This document shows positions 42,206 to 55,657 of a stretch of 64,000 nt of DNA, in pieces. The notes below the pieces were generated by a model, which had not been told where the DNA came from, ran no database searches, and saw nothing but the letters and a program-made list of their open reading frames with translations. Origin of the DNA: Anisakis pegreffii (taxonomy: Eukaryota; Nematoda; Chromadorea; Rhabditida; Anisakidae); NCBI GenBank assembly GCA_035041965.1, contig JAPYMA010000464.1, positions 102,953 to 166,952 on the forward strand, in the 5' to 3' direction. The translations under genes were made by a program, and so were the position numbers. Position 1 is the stretch's first letter; each line of letters opens with the position of its first letter.

Positions 42206-45200
42206 TCATTCCAATTTTGAAGATTCAATTTTTTCGACACGGATTCCTTCAGCAGGTTGACTCCAAAATAGAACATTCAGGTCGTTACGATACTCGTTGA
42301 ATAACGCCACCACACAGCCACCCCAACCCGCACCAGTCAAACGAGCGCCTAACGCCCCAGCATTCACGCACTTCTCAACCTGGAAACGGATTTTCCAAAT
42401 TTCAACAGAATTAGTTGAATATGTGAAAAATGAGAAAAAAATTTGATCACTGATGAATATTCTGTTAAAAAGACGAACAAACGATGAGCGTTCATGAAAA
42501 CAAACCGTTCTATCCAGTTCATCACAAGAGCATTCATAGAGATTTCGACAGCTCTCGTGACTCTCACTCATCAGTGTCCCCATCGCACGCAAATCACCTT
42601 GTCTGCATGCATATTGAAATTGCACGACTCGTAACGCTTCCGAGAAAACGTGACTTGCACGTTGTTTCAGCTTGAATTCTTGCACTGAAAATTCGCGTGC
42701 TTAATTGCGATCCAACACATGTAAACATTTATATCCGATCATCCAATTATCCATTTCAGTCAGACCTTCGGGTTGTTTCTGAAGTTGTACTTTCTTGCTT
42801 TCATTTGATTTCCGATTATATTTTGCGCTTATGGTCAATTATTTCTAAACGGAATTTCGCAAAGGCGCGGCGAAACGGTTAAATGGTGCAGTGCTTGTTC
42901 ACCATATCTAATTCGTTTCAGAAGCTCGAAAAAAGTGGTGTTTTCTGAAGGTAAATGCATCAGAATGTTCAGACTTGACACGGACTCATCGTAGCGACTG
43001 GAATGCTTTATGGACACACCAGAAATTCTCACATTATATACTCCATCTACGAATGTTAATGTGCTGCTCTAAGACGGATAAATTTTATAATTGAGGTTTA
43101 CTTGAACGAAAGAAAGTTTGTGACATCAAACTTTTAAAATAGATTCAAATTTCTCTAAATTACTTTCAGTGCCTTGCAAAAGCACCACCAAGCACTGCAT
43201 TGAATCTTCACTATCAATAACCCTCAGTTTAGGTACTTCAGCAGGTTTGTACGAATAAGTAAATAAGGATACATGATAATATAACAGAGCGTTTAGATGC
43301 ATGAATTGCTCTTCTTGAATAGCACTGTAACAAGCTTACTATTCTGAGTGTTCGCTGATAAACAAATCGTTTTGAATTCATCATCAGTGGTCTCCAACGT
43401 TTTGAGAATTGAGCTCCTCGAATAGACTTGATTCGGAAGCATATCGCCAACAACACCGATCATTTCTTGCGTCGTTTTCTTTAGTTTTTCTGCTAGATTA
43501 CCCAACGTTTTTACTGATTTCCAATCATTCAAACCACTGAGTTTCGCTATCATCTGTATGATTGTATAACATTATCAGCATCAATTTGTAATATGTTCCA
43601 AAAACAGTGAAAACTGTTGCGTTACTTGTAAATACGCTTGAATTTAAGTGTTTCATCACCTTGGGTGCACTTCAAAACTTGTTCGATCTCCAAACAATCG
43701 ACCAGAAGGAAGCACTTGAAAATAAATATACTTCGAAGCAAAAACCCGCTCAAATGCAACTCATACTTCACCTGTGCAGCGATTCGACACTCCACAACAC
43801 GTTCGTTGAATTGTGACGTTGCAGCTTTATTCAGTGTAGCACCACAGTGCACTACGGCAAATAACGCACTTTTCGGTAATTCAACAGTTGTCCACTTGAG
43901 TGGATTAAACTCAATGAACATCGCATTTCCCTTAACAGCCAGTATCTCAATCGCTTGATCCATACCACCGCCTTCTGTTCCTATCAGATGTTCGGCACGA
44001 GCACATAATTCAGCTAATTCGGCCTTGAAACTATACTTCATCATTGCATATAATGACAGTTGAACTGCTCAAACTGCTATTAAACTGAAGCAATAATATC
44101 GTTTTTCATTTAAGATCACTGAAGAATTGATTCTATTTCTTCAGATAGTTACTTTACTCAGTTCATGGAGAAATGTTCTGCTTTTCGACCAAATAAAGGC
44201 AAATGAGTAAATTTATCAAACCAAATGAGTGCATCATAGAATATTTTATTATTAAAGTATGAGTATTCGTTCTGATAAACGTTCCCCTATCATCGATGAA
44301 TGAACCACAATAAATGGTTTCTGTTCAAAAACTTCGAAAATTTTCGATGGAATTCGCGATGCCCACACCGGAATTATGATTATGGATTTGAGATTTTGTC
44401 GTTGTCACACTTAAGAAATCAGTTGCTCACCTTACTAACAACTTCAAATATTCGAGAAGAATGTGTCGCTAAGGTGGCAAGCGCAGATGCGCATACAAGT
44501 GAGCTTGAACTTGACAGACCGGCACATGGAGGAATGGAACCTGGATTATAATCAAACATGAAACGGTTAAAACAAAATCTAAACGCAACCATTCTCAGCT
44601 TCTATGAAATCTAACTGTTATCAACTTTTACTTAAATGATTCTCACCAGTATAACAAAATAAATGAACACATTCGGCACTCCAGATGACATTTCAATTGC
44701 TCGATAAAATTGCTTGAAATGTATTTGACGAAAATAAATAGCACATCAATATCGAACATCTGTTGGTGGGAGAATACCTGAGAGAAGAACGTTCAATCCG
44801 TTCGATGAAACCTTCAGTCGATCAAGCATGCCTTTCCATCCGCATAATAAATAATGATACCATTGTGGTTTATCTTGACCAATCCATTCATCGTTCAATT
44901 TATGCACGTATGGTCTATAAAAGATTCCAAATCTGATACTTCTCCCACAGACTGAATTTGAAAATTGAGCATCAAGTAATACATCGAAAAACGTACGCAT
45001 ATTTTTCATCGGTGTTGAAGAAAGCGATTTGTGATTTGTCACAACGCGATACAAGTAAATAAGTTGCTGCATCAGTTGCCATCGGTAAAACACCATAACC
45101 ACTATAATCAATATGCTCACCTGTAATTAACGCTACTTTCGAAGCAATGAATCGACCCGTAATATGCAGTCACTTCCGTTTACTTATCTGTGTTTCGTTC

Positions 45201-45481
45201 AACAACACTTCAGCATTTACAAAACTGTGAATGAGTGTGTTTTTATCGATGCGAAAATCAATTCACTTTGATGAAAGTCACAGTTTCTGATTCCTAAAGA
45301 ATACCGCTGTTCTGAGGCAAAATTTGTAAGATTGGATTAATTACTTTCGAAAATGTTTCAAAATAAATGCATACTGAAAATTCGAACCGATTAAGTTCAC
45401 TCGTCCTGGACAACGAACAAAGTAATCGGGTTCACAGTGGAAATGCTGCTTGAAAATTGCCTTCAAATTTTCGATACTCAT
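42206..45481 (-). CDS. GALK2: GALK2-type GHMP kinase (N-acetylgalactosamine kinase / galactokinase)
   Basis: Cytosolic GHMP-family kinase that phosphorylates C1 of GalNAc or galactose with ATP. Eight exons: 45481-45388, 45120-44997, 44914-44778 (acceptor could be 44932), 44540-44431, 44035-43772, 43553-43340, 42684-42506, 42379-42206; 431 aa (human GALK2 458). Motif 1 is GRVNLIGEHIDY (26-37); GEHIDY is the GALK2 form, where GALK1 has GEHTDY. Motif 2 is PPCAGLSSSSSLV (121-133), the ATP-binding loop. The catalytic Asp is in GTEGGGMDQ (Asp181) and Arg27 is kept. Motif 3 is RLTGAGWGG (387-395). An acceptor-like ATAG sits directly before the ATG at 45481, so this ATG may lie just after a trans- or cis-splice site; a short upstream coding exon cannot be ruled out. 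The exon 5 acceptor (near 44035) is weak but phase-consistent. Substrate preference is inferred from GALK2-like motifs only. Confidence 0.95.
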
Positions 45482-48400
45482 CTATAAATTAGTCTTCATA
45501 ATACATCACCAAGTAACTGATCGTGAGATTTTGAATTCGTTTACTGCGCTATGCTCATTTGGTATCAAGATAACAATTTATTCACAATTAGAAAGCATTC
45601 TATTTGAGATTAACATTTCAATCAGTTCATGTACAAAATAAATCTGAGCAAATGATCATCTGTTTGGCAGTGACGATATCCTTACAGTTAAAATAGCATT
45701 GAAATGTCATTTTCAAAAAGTCGATAACGATATTTCCATCCATTGCAGAAGATTCTTCTATTTGGAAAAAACCTTTACATCTGTGCACCCATGACAACCC
45801 TACAGAAACGAGGTGAGATCTTGCATTAAGGGTTCTTATGTCTGCAGTTTCAGACTGAACGAGTTCCCTCGAACTTGGAAGCAACTGGGCTCATACAGAC
45901 TTAATTTTTAAACTAATTTTCAATAATATTGCTCATTTCCAGAAGTAACGCCAATCTAAAAAATCAGTTTCGCAACTATGATTTGGCAATTATGAAAACA
46001 TTTGATGACGTTTCAGCGATAAGGATGTTGAATCATCAACCAAATATAAGGTCGAATTGAACGCTCATAAATCAGTGAGTTGGTTCATTGCGAGTGAAAC
46101 AAAAGTCCAGATGAGCCGAATAAACCGTGAAATCACACATCACATCAAAAATTCTGATTAAATCTCTTCTAAATCGCTCGCATTCCCCGCTTATATCTTT
46201 ATTAAAGGATTGTTGATTCGAACCTATTAATATTCATTCGTTTATTCCTCATTCCTATCCAAATCCCATCATCAAAACCAAAACGAACTTCCACAGTAAA
46301 CGCATTAAACTTTTAATGTCATGATCAGTTAAAGAAGAAAAAACAAAATGAACTGAACATCTCGGAAATTCTTCAATCGCGCAGTTAGTATCAGGAAAGT
46401 GAATGCTTCAAACATGTACTCCTTTTGCTAATCGACATGATTCAAAGAGAGCATGAAAGCAAGATCAGCTGAATCGATGCCGAGATAATCAAATTTTAGC
46501 GGTGATGGAAAGCACTATCAAAATGTTTCATAAAGACTGCATCAAGCAGCTAAATTCATCGTTCACTCATCCAAATCAGCATAAATATTGCTTTCATTTC
46601 ACCAGTGCCACTCATATCTATAAACAATAAATGAGCACAATGTCAATATTGAAATTCGCATTAACTAACGGCAGTAATCAACATCAACAGAACGACATTA
46701 ACAACACTAATAATATCACAAAAAAACTTCGTTCCATAAAACTGCTCACCAGCTACATGCTGAATCGTTATCATTACAACACGCATCATGAAAATGTCAT
46801 TCAACAGCAAACAATACGAAAAAATCGATGTTTCAAAGGCAATATGCAAAATCGAAACGTGGCAATTCATTGATTATGGTTGAATACGAGAGACAATCGA
46901 TATATCAGCTGTCAATCACGATTCAACAAATCCATCCCGTATGCCACATATTTCCATTTAGTATCCGATCAAAGCAACTACGCTTTTTTTGCCCATAAAC
47001 AATCTCACACAAATTAGAAGCGAAATCGTTGAATTTTATGAAACGCTCAGTCATAATGGTCTGTTTGGAATTCGCAACAGACGAAACTATTTTCATTCAC
47101 TTCAATTCGCTGCTTAGCGGCATAAACTGAAAGAATTTCAAATTGCAAAAATATTGCAAAAAGATGAAAATATTGATACGAACGGTGTATTTGTGTGTTT
47201 TGATGTTCGTACCCAAAACTCTCCACTACAAACACTGAATTCATGATCGTAACCATCACAAAAACATTCCATGAGCTAATAAGCTTGTACAGAGCCCATG
47301 ATTTTAATGACGCTAGCGGACCAACAACAATTTTGCTGCCTAAGAAACACTTCATGACAATGACGACAGTAAAACAGTGTCATTTCTATTCGGACAGTTT
47401 ACTCAAAACAGTGATTTCGTAAAAAATTGGATATACTTTTAGCAATTTGTGAGAAAATTAGCAGTTCACGTTCATGAATTTATAATCCAATGAAATCTGG
47501 TCGAAGTATTGAAGAGTTTGCTGGGGTATACTGTTTCAATAGCAATAAATTCCTTGCAAATGAAGCAGAAACAATGCGACTGATCAACTGATTGAAAGAA
47601 ATTGCTAAATGTTTATACTGTTTGGCTGTTGTCATCGATGTACATGTTTTATTGCTTATTGTAAACTAGCGAATTGTTATTGGATTATCGTCTGGTTACA
47701 GGTCGTTTATGAAGTGAATTCTTTGGATTGCCAAAGTGCTCGGAAAAATTACCTATTTGCGAAAGTACACTTTTTTGACTTAATCTCATGTTTTAACTTC
47801 AGACGATTTCAGACTAATTAGCATGCCTTATCAATTCGTTGCTGTTTCGATGGTCTCATAAGAAGCTTATGTTCACTTCCTAAGAAAGTAAACTTTTTCA
47901 TTAATAAAATTAGAATCGACTGGTATGAACGATATTTTGGAAGAATATTCGAGAATAGCCAATTAATTAAGCGCAAATATACAATGCATCAAAACAATTA
48001 ACTTAAGTGCAAATATGTGTTAACATGAGTGCAGCAGAGCTTATTGATATTCAAAAATTTGATCAAAATTTGATCAAATTATTCCTCCGAAGTTTCTGTT
48101 GCTAATCGCTTGACGAGTGAACGTTCTTAATCGCTCAATCGCTTAATCGTTGTTCATTCCGAAGAGATAATGTTAGCGATTTCTAGTTCTAAACAAATTT
48201 CTGTTAAAAAGCGTCTTAAATGCAAACAGCAGTAAATTTCGCGAACCATTGCAAGTCCATTCCATCTGTGTCCATTCAACTTTGCATGCAACCATCAAAA
48301 GTGATGCTCGATAAATATTGCTAACGATAAGTGCGATTGATAAATAGAAACGATCAATTAATCATCAACTTTATTGTTTTATCTATTTATTTGTCTATTT

Positions 48401-51303
48401 AAAAAGTAATTACGAGCGCATGCTGCTCTCTTATCACCGATATCGTAAACGTCATATTCTTCTTTACACTTATTGTCACTTGGCAATGAATCATTAATAA
48501 ATAGTTGAAAAAGCAAAAGAATATATTTAAACATCGCTCCAGATCATAAATTTGCATTTTAGTTAGGAACCTTAAAGATTTATCCAAGAGCTGGCAATGA
48601 ATAAGAGAGCGATAACTGACAACTGGATCAATGCATGCATGGAAGTGACGATGAATCTTATGATGAAAGCAATAGCAGGACAAAGTCGAATAGATTGAAA
48701 CGGAAAAAAGACAGACACACTGATGAGATCTAATTGGATAGCGGATATACATGGATTCGAAGACGAGACAACGAAACACTGAGATAGCTTTCGTGTTGCG
48801 TAGGAATGGAATCTTCAGAAGGAACTTCTCGCTCTCGTTAATGTCTAAATAATTCTAACACTCACGTCAGTGCTCAGTGACGTATTCCGGCAAATACATC
48901 ACTGAGAGATTGTGATGTGGTATGGAAGGAAACAAAACCGATGAGTTTCATGTTTTTAGAACACTATAAACCAGCGTGACAAATTTTGCATTGCCTACTC
49001 CATATTTTTATCATATGTAATGGGATGGAAAATCTTTTCAAGCTTCTGGAAACTACAACCATTTTTTCCATGTCAGAATTTTATACGGATTGTTTTTTGA
49101 CGTATGTTTCTGAGTTGTGACTTGCACATTTCATGATTCATTTTCCTTTCATACAAAACATGTCGTCAGTCTAGTATACAGTCATAAAATATAGTCCATA
49201 TTTCGATCAAAGAATTCGTCACTTTACGAGCGAACATCAGCAGTGAACAGCAAATATAATGAATGATCGTGTCATTATAGAAAGATTTCAAATTATGCAT
49301 CGTGATGAATTTGATAATTGACATTCAGTGATTTAGATGTTCAACAAATGAATTGATTCATAGCATAGCAGCACGAAAAAGAGAAATTATCATCACCTCA
49401 CTTATCATATTCTTGTTTAGAAATAATCTGATGAACTTGAATTGATACCCTTTCAATCTCATTTTTCATTACTATCAGTTATCAATTTAGCGACGTCTCG
49501 TCTCTAAACTGAGAGTGAAATGAATTCAATCAGTCACACAATTAGCGAACCATTTGACTTAAAGCAAATTTTGATAGTCTTTGCATGTATTCGATTGAAA
49601 CTACAATTAAATTTCTGCCTAACAGCAGTGTGTCCAATTCTACGTTTGATTATCCGTATACAATCAATTTATGATAATAATCCGAGTGACTGCTAACGGA
49701 AATTATCAGACAAATTGATGTTTTTAAAATAATTTTTTTAAAATAATTTTTTACATAATCAACGTTATAAAATAATTTTTAAAGGCTTCGCCAGAAACGT
49801 GTTACAACAAATCTGGATTAGTGACTTTCTAAACGTTATTTTCTTGATGATCTCGAATAATCAAGAAAGAAAGTTTTTTAGAAATATGATTAAAAAATGA
49901 TTTTAAAAAAATTACCCTAATCACTGAGACTATAAAGATGCCCTTCATAGCGATCTCATTCACAGTTCAACTCTGCAACACCTCATGCATCGTGTGCTCA
50001 GTTCTTTCCATGTCACCTATTCATTACTTCTTTATTGATATAAAATACTGAATCATATGATGCAATGATATATATCGCTTGTGTATTCGAAAAAAATCAT
50101 ACATAAAGATGAGCGTTATTAAAAATGATATAAATTTATTCAGCTTCATAAGATAATTCGAAATGAATTCATTCATTTGTGTGGCACTCACTGATGACAT
50201 CAATTTTGTGAGAAACACTCGTGATTATCGTTTCAGAGTCGATTGCACGTTTTCTTAGAAACTTATTCACACTGTTAACGGAATTATGGAAATTCCCATC
50301 TCAAGTTTTTCGCACCGTAAAGTCTGACTACATAACGACGTTTCCAGTAACTGTCCCATTTCCAGCAATCTATCATCTGAAAATATTTTTGTTTGCAAAT
50401 TGACTGGCTTGAAACGATTAACCATATTTCTTTTTGTTTACTGATTTCATTAAACGAGCTTCACTGGCCAGCAAAACTTTCCGACACGACTGTGGTTCGA
50501 TTGTAAGCGATGAATTTGCCGAGAATGAGTGTTGTTGAATGCCAGACCTAGTTCACCTGATTTAAAGGGCAATATTTTCAAAAATTCCCATTGAACAGAC
50601 TTGACTTATGTTGCAATTTTATGGATCCATCGCACGTATACTTGTACTCCCAGCGGTACTCATCATCTCAATGTCCACCCATGCCTCCATCAGTTCCGTA
50701 ACTCTTCACTATTTGATGCTACTGCAATTATTTGCGGCGCAACATCATGACAATGAATTGCAAAATGAATTTTTTTAATATTTTCACTTTTTCATATGAA
50801 TGCCTCAATAAAATGACGTTGTACATAACGTTTTCTTGATCAACCGTTTGCAAGTTGACGTCCTCTTAAAATCGCTGACTAATTTGTTTACTTCGTACTA
50901 CTCCCTCGATGCTTCTCTCTCTCTGGATCAATCCGTTTTGAGGGGAAAAGCGTCTCATAATTTTGTTGATAATCGCAACTTCATCAATTATAAGTTATCA
51001 ATTTTTGAAAAGTACCCTCCAACTGCGATACTTCGCAGCCATTCTTATCACTCGTGGTCATCGTACATTCTCATCAGTTGCGATCTAAATACGCTGATAT
51101 TATTATCATAATATCATCATCTTTAAGCCTAAGCCTGCTCTGGACTGGTGTCATCTCTTCTAAGGTTCAGACTTCGTTACGAAATAGAATTTTCAAAGTT
51201 CAGCGTTGGCCATGGTCTGAAAACCGAGTACGACGAAACTATTTAGGAACGTAGCAACCAGAAGATCAGTTTCACAACTCCACCAATTAATGAATCATTT
51301 TCA
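45482..51303. other. Stretch without a supported gene upstream of GALK2
   Basis: Short frames only (longest 126 codons, 48399-48779, minus), without domains. AT-rich, with A/T-run motifs at 49720-49780 and a GATCAAA/TTTGATC palindromic patch near 48055-48080. Confidence 0.6.
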
Positions 51304-51321
51304 GTGATTATTTGTGAAAGG

Positions 51322-51489
51322 ATGATCTCATTTTCGAACATTCTACTGCTGATTGTGATAATTTGCATTGGTCTGGTGCGAAGCGCAGCAATCAAGCCAA
51401 AGAGTGTCGATTGGAACATCACTCATCAGGCTAGTGCCGCCGCATGCCTAAACACTAACTCATTTCGTTTCAACAATATTCGATGCTGA
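51322..51489 (+). CDS. Candidate small secreted peptide, 55 aa
   Basis: Not a family I recognise. The ATG at 51322 follows a good nematode acceptor (ATTTTCAG ending at 51304) by 17 nt, as for a trans-spliced or leader-intron gene. Residues 1-22 form a typical signal peptide: hydrophobic run ILLLIVIICIGLV, then a small-residue cleavage zone (RSAA). The mature part has one N-glycosylation motif (NIT) and two cysteines 12 residues apart (CLNTNSFRFNNIRC at the C-terminus), which could form one disulphide loop like a cyclic neuropeptide. There is no dibasic processing site. The only recognisable gene on the plus strand in this window, and it stands alone. The exon could instead continue by splicing to the open segment after the acceptor near 51577. 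A chance ORF cannot be excluded. Confidence 0.4.
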   Translation: MISFSNILLLIVIICIGLVRSAAIKPKSVDWNITHQASAAACLNTNSFRFNNIRC

Positions 51490-52459
51490 ACAGCATGCAC
51501 CAAACACCCACAAATCTTTTCTCTCCACGGTGTAACTACAGTGAATTCATATCATTTTGAGATACAAAAATTTCAGAGTTCCAATGAATCTCAAGTTCGG
51601 ACCACACCTCAACCCTTGCTAAGTTTTGGTACAATTATAGATATGATGAAATATGCGCAAAATAAAAGTGAGTTTTATGTTTGCATTGACAAAAAATTTG
51701 AAAAGCATTCGTTTGATTCGTTCGAAAGTGTGCACTAAAATTGAACACTCTTGCTCGATTCGTGTTTTTGTCTTTACTTACAAATCTGACTATGTGTTGA
51801 AATAATCACACATCTATCGAAAACTGACTAGTGAATCCGATGGGCAGTCACTACCATCTTATTTCGCAATCATAATAATTTTGCATGATCAGATCTCAGA
51901 GGAATGTGATAATCTAACAAAAACTAGTAATCCTACTCCATCATCACGTCAGCAGGGCGAGATCTTAGGAATGACATTCCAGTAAGCAGTGGTAATTTGA
52001 GTGAGATGCGACGATAGATTACAGCTGCGACGATAGATCACAGCTCATATTGGGGAAGCATCTTTTCGCTAAATAGATACTCCAGCTTCGGTATAAATGA
52101 TAGCCTAAGCCGAATCCTAAACATAATCCATTGCCGCACTGTGTCGCCAGTTTATTTCAACATCTCCTTAATCCTGCATGATGCCAGAAATCAGTGTGTT
52201 CGGTGACATTCTGAGAAGATTTGTGCTTTGCAGTAGAAAGATTTGTCTGATGGTGCAGAAAGTTAATGAAGTGATCTTCACATGAAAGCACATTTTTCAA
52301 TAATGCATAAAATTTGATCTAAAATTTCATAATATTGATGAAATGAGTAGATTTGAAGGGTTGAAACTGCGTGATAAATAAAAGGTGAATTTTGTGGATG
52401 GATTCAAACTGAGGATTCTTTACGATCACTATAAAATATTACAGTGAATTTGGGTCTTT

Positions 52460-52948
52460 GTGCATGATCTGTCTGGAAAATGATAACCGTGTCTGAATAT
52501 AGGAAAGAGTTAGCCTCGCTTTTTGGTACGAACTCTGATACACATCAACTTGTTAAGATCGCAAAGAAGCTGCAGATTCACCATAGACATTATACTAGGT
52601 CTCTAAAATAGAACACATTGGCACTGCATTGTCAATATTAAATCTAGAGAGGGCTCTGCTGAAGATGCATTTCATTGCAGCGAAGATCCATCTCGTACCC
52701 GTATTAATCCGAGACGAAGAAGAACCGTTGAGGAATTCAATTTTCCATGCGATCTGAGATGTTTTGGAATTAAGTTGAAAATTGTGGAATTTTAGATTGT
52801 AAGAGAGGTCATCACACACACCCAAAACTCTACTTTTGTCCGTCTGCACCGGCCGATACGGATCCAAACAAATGGCCGTGTGTTGCATACACTGATTTAT
52901 GTGACTTGAGGCCTGACTGCCCCGGCAAAGAAGACGAACATCCGACAT
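52460..52948 (-). pseudogene. Decayed LINE (non-LTR) reverse-transcriptase fragment
   Basis: A 117-codon frame contains YNLKFHN, KTSQIAWKI and a preceding VLGV, which resemble the RT C-terminal region of CR1/Jockey-type LINEs (pattern DLGV...D..LKF..H.....KASQIAWKI). About 100 nt later, in another frame, CDLNKLMCIRVRTKKR resembles the next conserved element (DINKLE..Q..FTKR). The two pieces are in the expected order on the same strand but in different frames, so the copy is frameshifted and dead. No endonuclease or 3' tail was identified. Confidence 0.5.
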
Positions 52949-52999
52949 TTTGTATGTTCCATCAATTGGTCAGTTCGCAAACGATTTCATTCACATCAG

Positions 53000-55600
53000 A
53001 CAATTCAATTTGATTCGATTCCATTTGCTCCCCGCATATCAACTCACCATCAGAGAACCATGAATTCATTTTTGTGTGCAATTCCTCTATGAATTCTGTT
53101 CAGTTTGGGTTTTATTTGGTTGAACGGAAATCAAAAGTATTTCTTGCACAAATTTGAAAGTATCAATCCATGACCAAATCAACTTTGCATTTATCAACGA
53201 TTACTGAGTGAACACATGCAACGTGGTCATACAAAAAGATTGAGAGCTTTCATTAGGGTGGACTTCAATTCGTCGGCACAAAAGCGAATGAAAATTGTTA
53301 ACGTCTAAACACAGAACAGCTCATTTTTTGTCTCTACCGAAAAGCAATTTGTTCTATTCAGCCAAACGAAACCTTTGCTGACTATGACAGATCCGTGTTA
53401 CCAAATGATGAAAAATCGGATATCATCTGTCGGTATACGCTGAGAAAGATATTCATTACTTGTTTTCTGTTTCAAAATTCTTTTAAATGTTAAGCAGAGA
53501 CTGAACATTATGTGAAAAGTTTGTTGATACTGAAAATCAGAATTAACTTAAGAACTTTTACATCAATTAAGGGAGGGAACAGGCAAAATTTCTTTCAATT
53601 TGAGTTCAGCTTTTTATCCAGCTTAGTTCTTCTTTATATATCTCAAAACCGTCTTCTTGATAAATTCCAATATATTAGCATCAAAATTACTTCATCCAAA
53701 ATACTTTAATCTGCTTGCGTTAATGAGAAGAATTTCACAGAACTGGGATTCTGTTTATTTCACCATTGAAGTAGGCGTCATTTGGAAGTGCATTTGAGTG
53801 TTAGAAATGGCTGTTAACATGCGTAATGAATTATTGTGATGAATTGAAATATTTTCAGCGAAACGCCGAAATGAACAGTATTCGACATACAGTTACTCAA
53901 CTGGCTTTGATACGTCTCGAAGAGATCAACAAAAGGAGTCACATCCACTGAGTGATGTGAATCCGATTCGAGTCGGTTTGAAAAGGATTGTTAGAGGATT
54001 AGTAGATCAGAAAGTTTTTAAACCAGTCAATACTCGCCATTTCTTTTTCAGTCATTCACCTCATAATTGAATTATTTAATTCATTATTTGTTCGTGAAAG
54101 GTGATTCAGTAAGTAGCAATCTGCCATGATTATAATATCGTCTCGCTGATCGTGTCGGAATGAGTAACCGAATGACGAGACATAATCTTCTTCATCATTG
54201 CATTTGATAATTTCTTTCATTAGCGATACGTTACTCTATCAATACTTAATTTCTTTTCATTGTATCGCCATTATAATCAACTATAAATTGATCTCATTTC
54301 TAACTTATCACTGATTCAGAGAATACATCTGGAATCAGAAGTCGTTTTACTGTTTGTCGCAATGTTGTCGACTCACAAGAGTACAGATTTCAAAAAATTT
54401 TGATTACCTGGGCAATGCTGTTCAAAACGGCACATGCTTTTGTTTCAACTCAGAATTACACCGTTAAGCAGGCTCACTGCTAGGTGTTAGAATACAGACT
54501 CTAGCACGTTCATCTCTCCAGAAGCTAGAACCAGAGTCTGTCTTTATTGAAAACGAATTATTTTATACAATACCATTTCCTAAATTATCATTATCATCTG
54601 TTCAGGTATTTTTTGATTACTTTTTAAACTATATTTTGAATTTACTTAAGATGTTCTATTTCGTGGAAGATTTCCTCAGTCCGAACAAATGTGAATGACG
54701 TGCATTATTGCTACTCCTTAACTCGAACCTCGATTCTCAAAACAACCTTTTCCTGTTCTTATTCACACCAACTAACTCAAAATGACACTTACATAAAATA
54801 TGTCTCTAATGCACGTCAATTTTCCAAAGCTAATCATCTTCTTATGAAGCAAATCCACAAATATTGAAGTACATTTAGTATTTTGTTATGCGACTGAATG
54901 TAAACTTTTTCAAAATTTTGCCATGAATACACTCAACACCATGATAACGCATCTTCACAATTTCTCACATTCGATGTATTCAATAGAGAAGAAACTGATT
55001 TGCTGTTTCAAAAGTGATACTCTATCAACAGCACGAAAAATTACCGGCGAAAACCATTTCATTTCAATTCAGCAAAGCTTATGTTTCAAAAGCTTTTATT
55101 TTTTCATGCGTGTGTAGTTGCTATGACAGATGGTTGTGATTTTTTCTCATGACGAGACATAATCGGTGTATTTTGAATAATCACGACAGAACTCCCTTTG
55201 CTCTCGTTTCTTGATAAATAGGACTGACTGAGAATGATGTTGCGAATAACTAGTGCACAAAAACGAAAAGAGATCAGAAAATTTTATCTCATGAAACAAT
55301 ACAATGGAATATTCATAGCAAATTGCTCAAACTGAATGCGGTGAGAAGAGTTTACTGAAGTGCTTATGATACTTAATAGTAAAGGTTACATGGGAGTGAA
55401 ATTATGATTGGTTAACTTGCTAGCTGAAATGCTTAAACTCTCTTGCATGCGGAAAGCCGATGTTTGCATGATGAAGTGGGATCCTTCAGCTGCTTTTAAG
55501 CATTTTCAACGGGAATCCACTAATTTTTCGGCATTATCGTTAAGTGTAAGCTGCATTCGATAAAGGAACAATTATCGAAAATATACATGGAAACATCAAA
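53000..55600. other. Stretch without a supported gene downstream of lin-37
   Basis: No exon recognised. A short inverted repeat, ACAGACTCT ... AGAGTCTGT, lies at about 54505-54552. Confidence 0.6.
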
Positions 55601-55607
55601 TACAACA

Positions 55608-55613
55608 TTTAAT
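55608..55613 (-). promoter_or_regulatory. Candidate poly(A) signal ATTAAA of lin-37
   Basis: ATTAAA, the commonest variant of the poly(A) hexamer, is found about 45 nt past the lin-37 stop on the minus strand. An exact AATAAA at 56223-56228 overlaps a TGA that lies inside the last intron and is not used in this model. Confidence 0.4.
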
Positions 55614-55657
55614 TCTGATTCAAGTTTTTCACGGATGAAGATCAACTGAGAACGAAA

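Noticed and set aside
42835..43032. Open frame resembling the GALK2 segment around DALH
   Set aside because: Exons 43553-43340 and 42684-42506 join in phase and align to GALK2 without a gap, so this frame lies inside an intron.
45627..45884. 85-codon minus frame as an N-terminal GALK2 exon
   Set aside because: No similarity to GALK2 and no phase-compatible junction; the kinase starts well at 45481.
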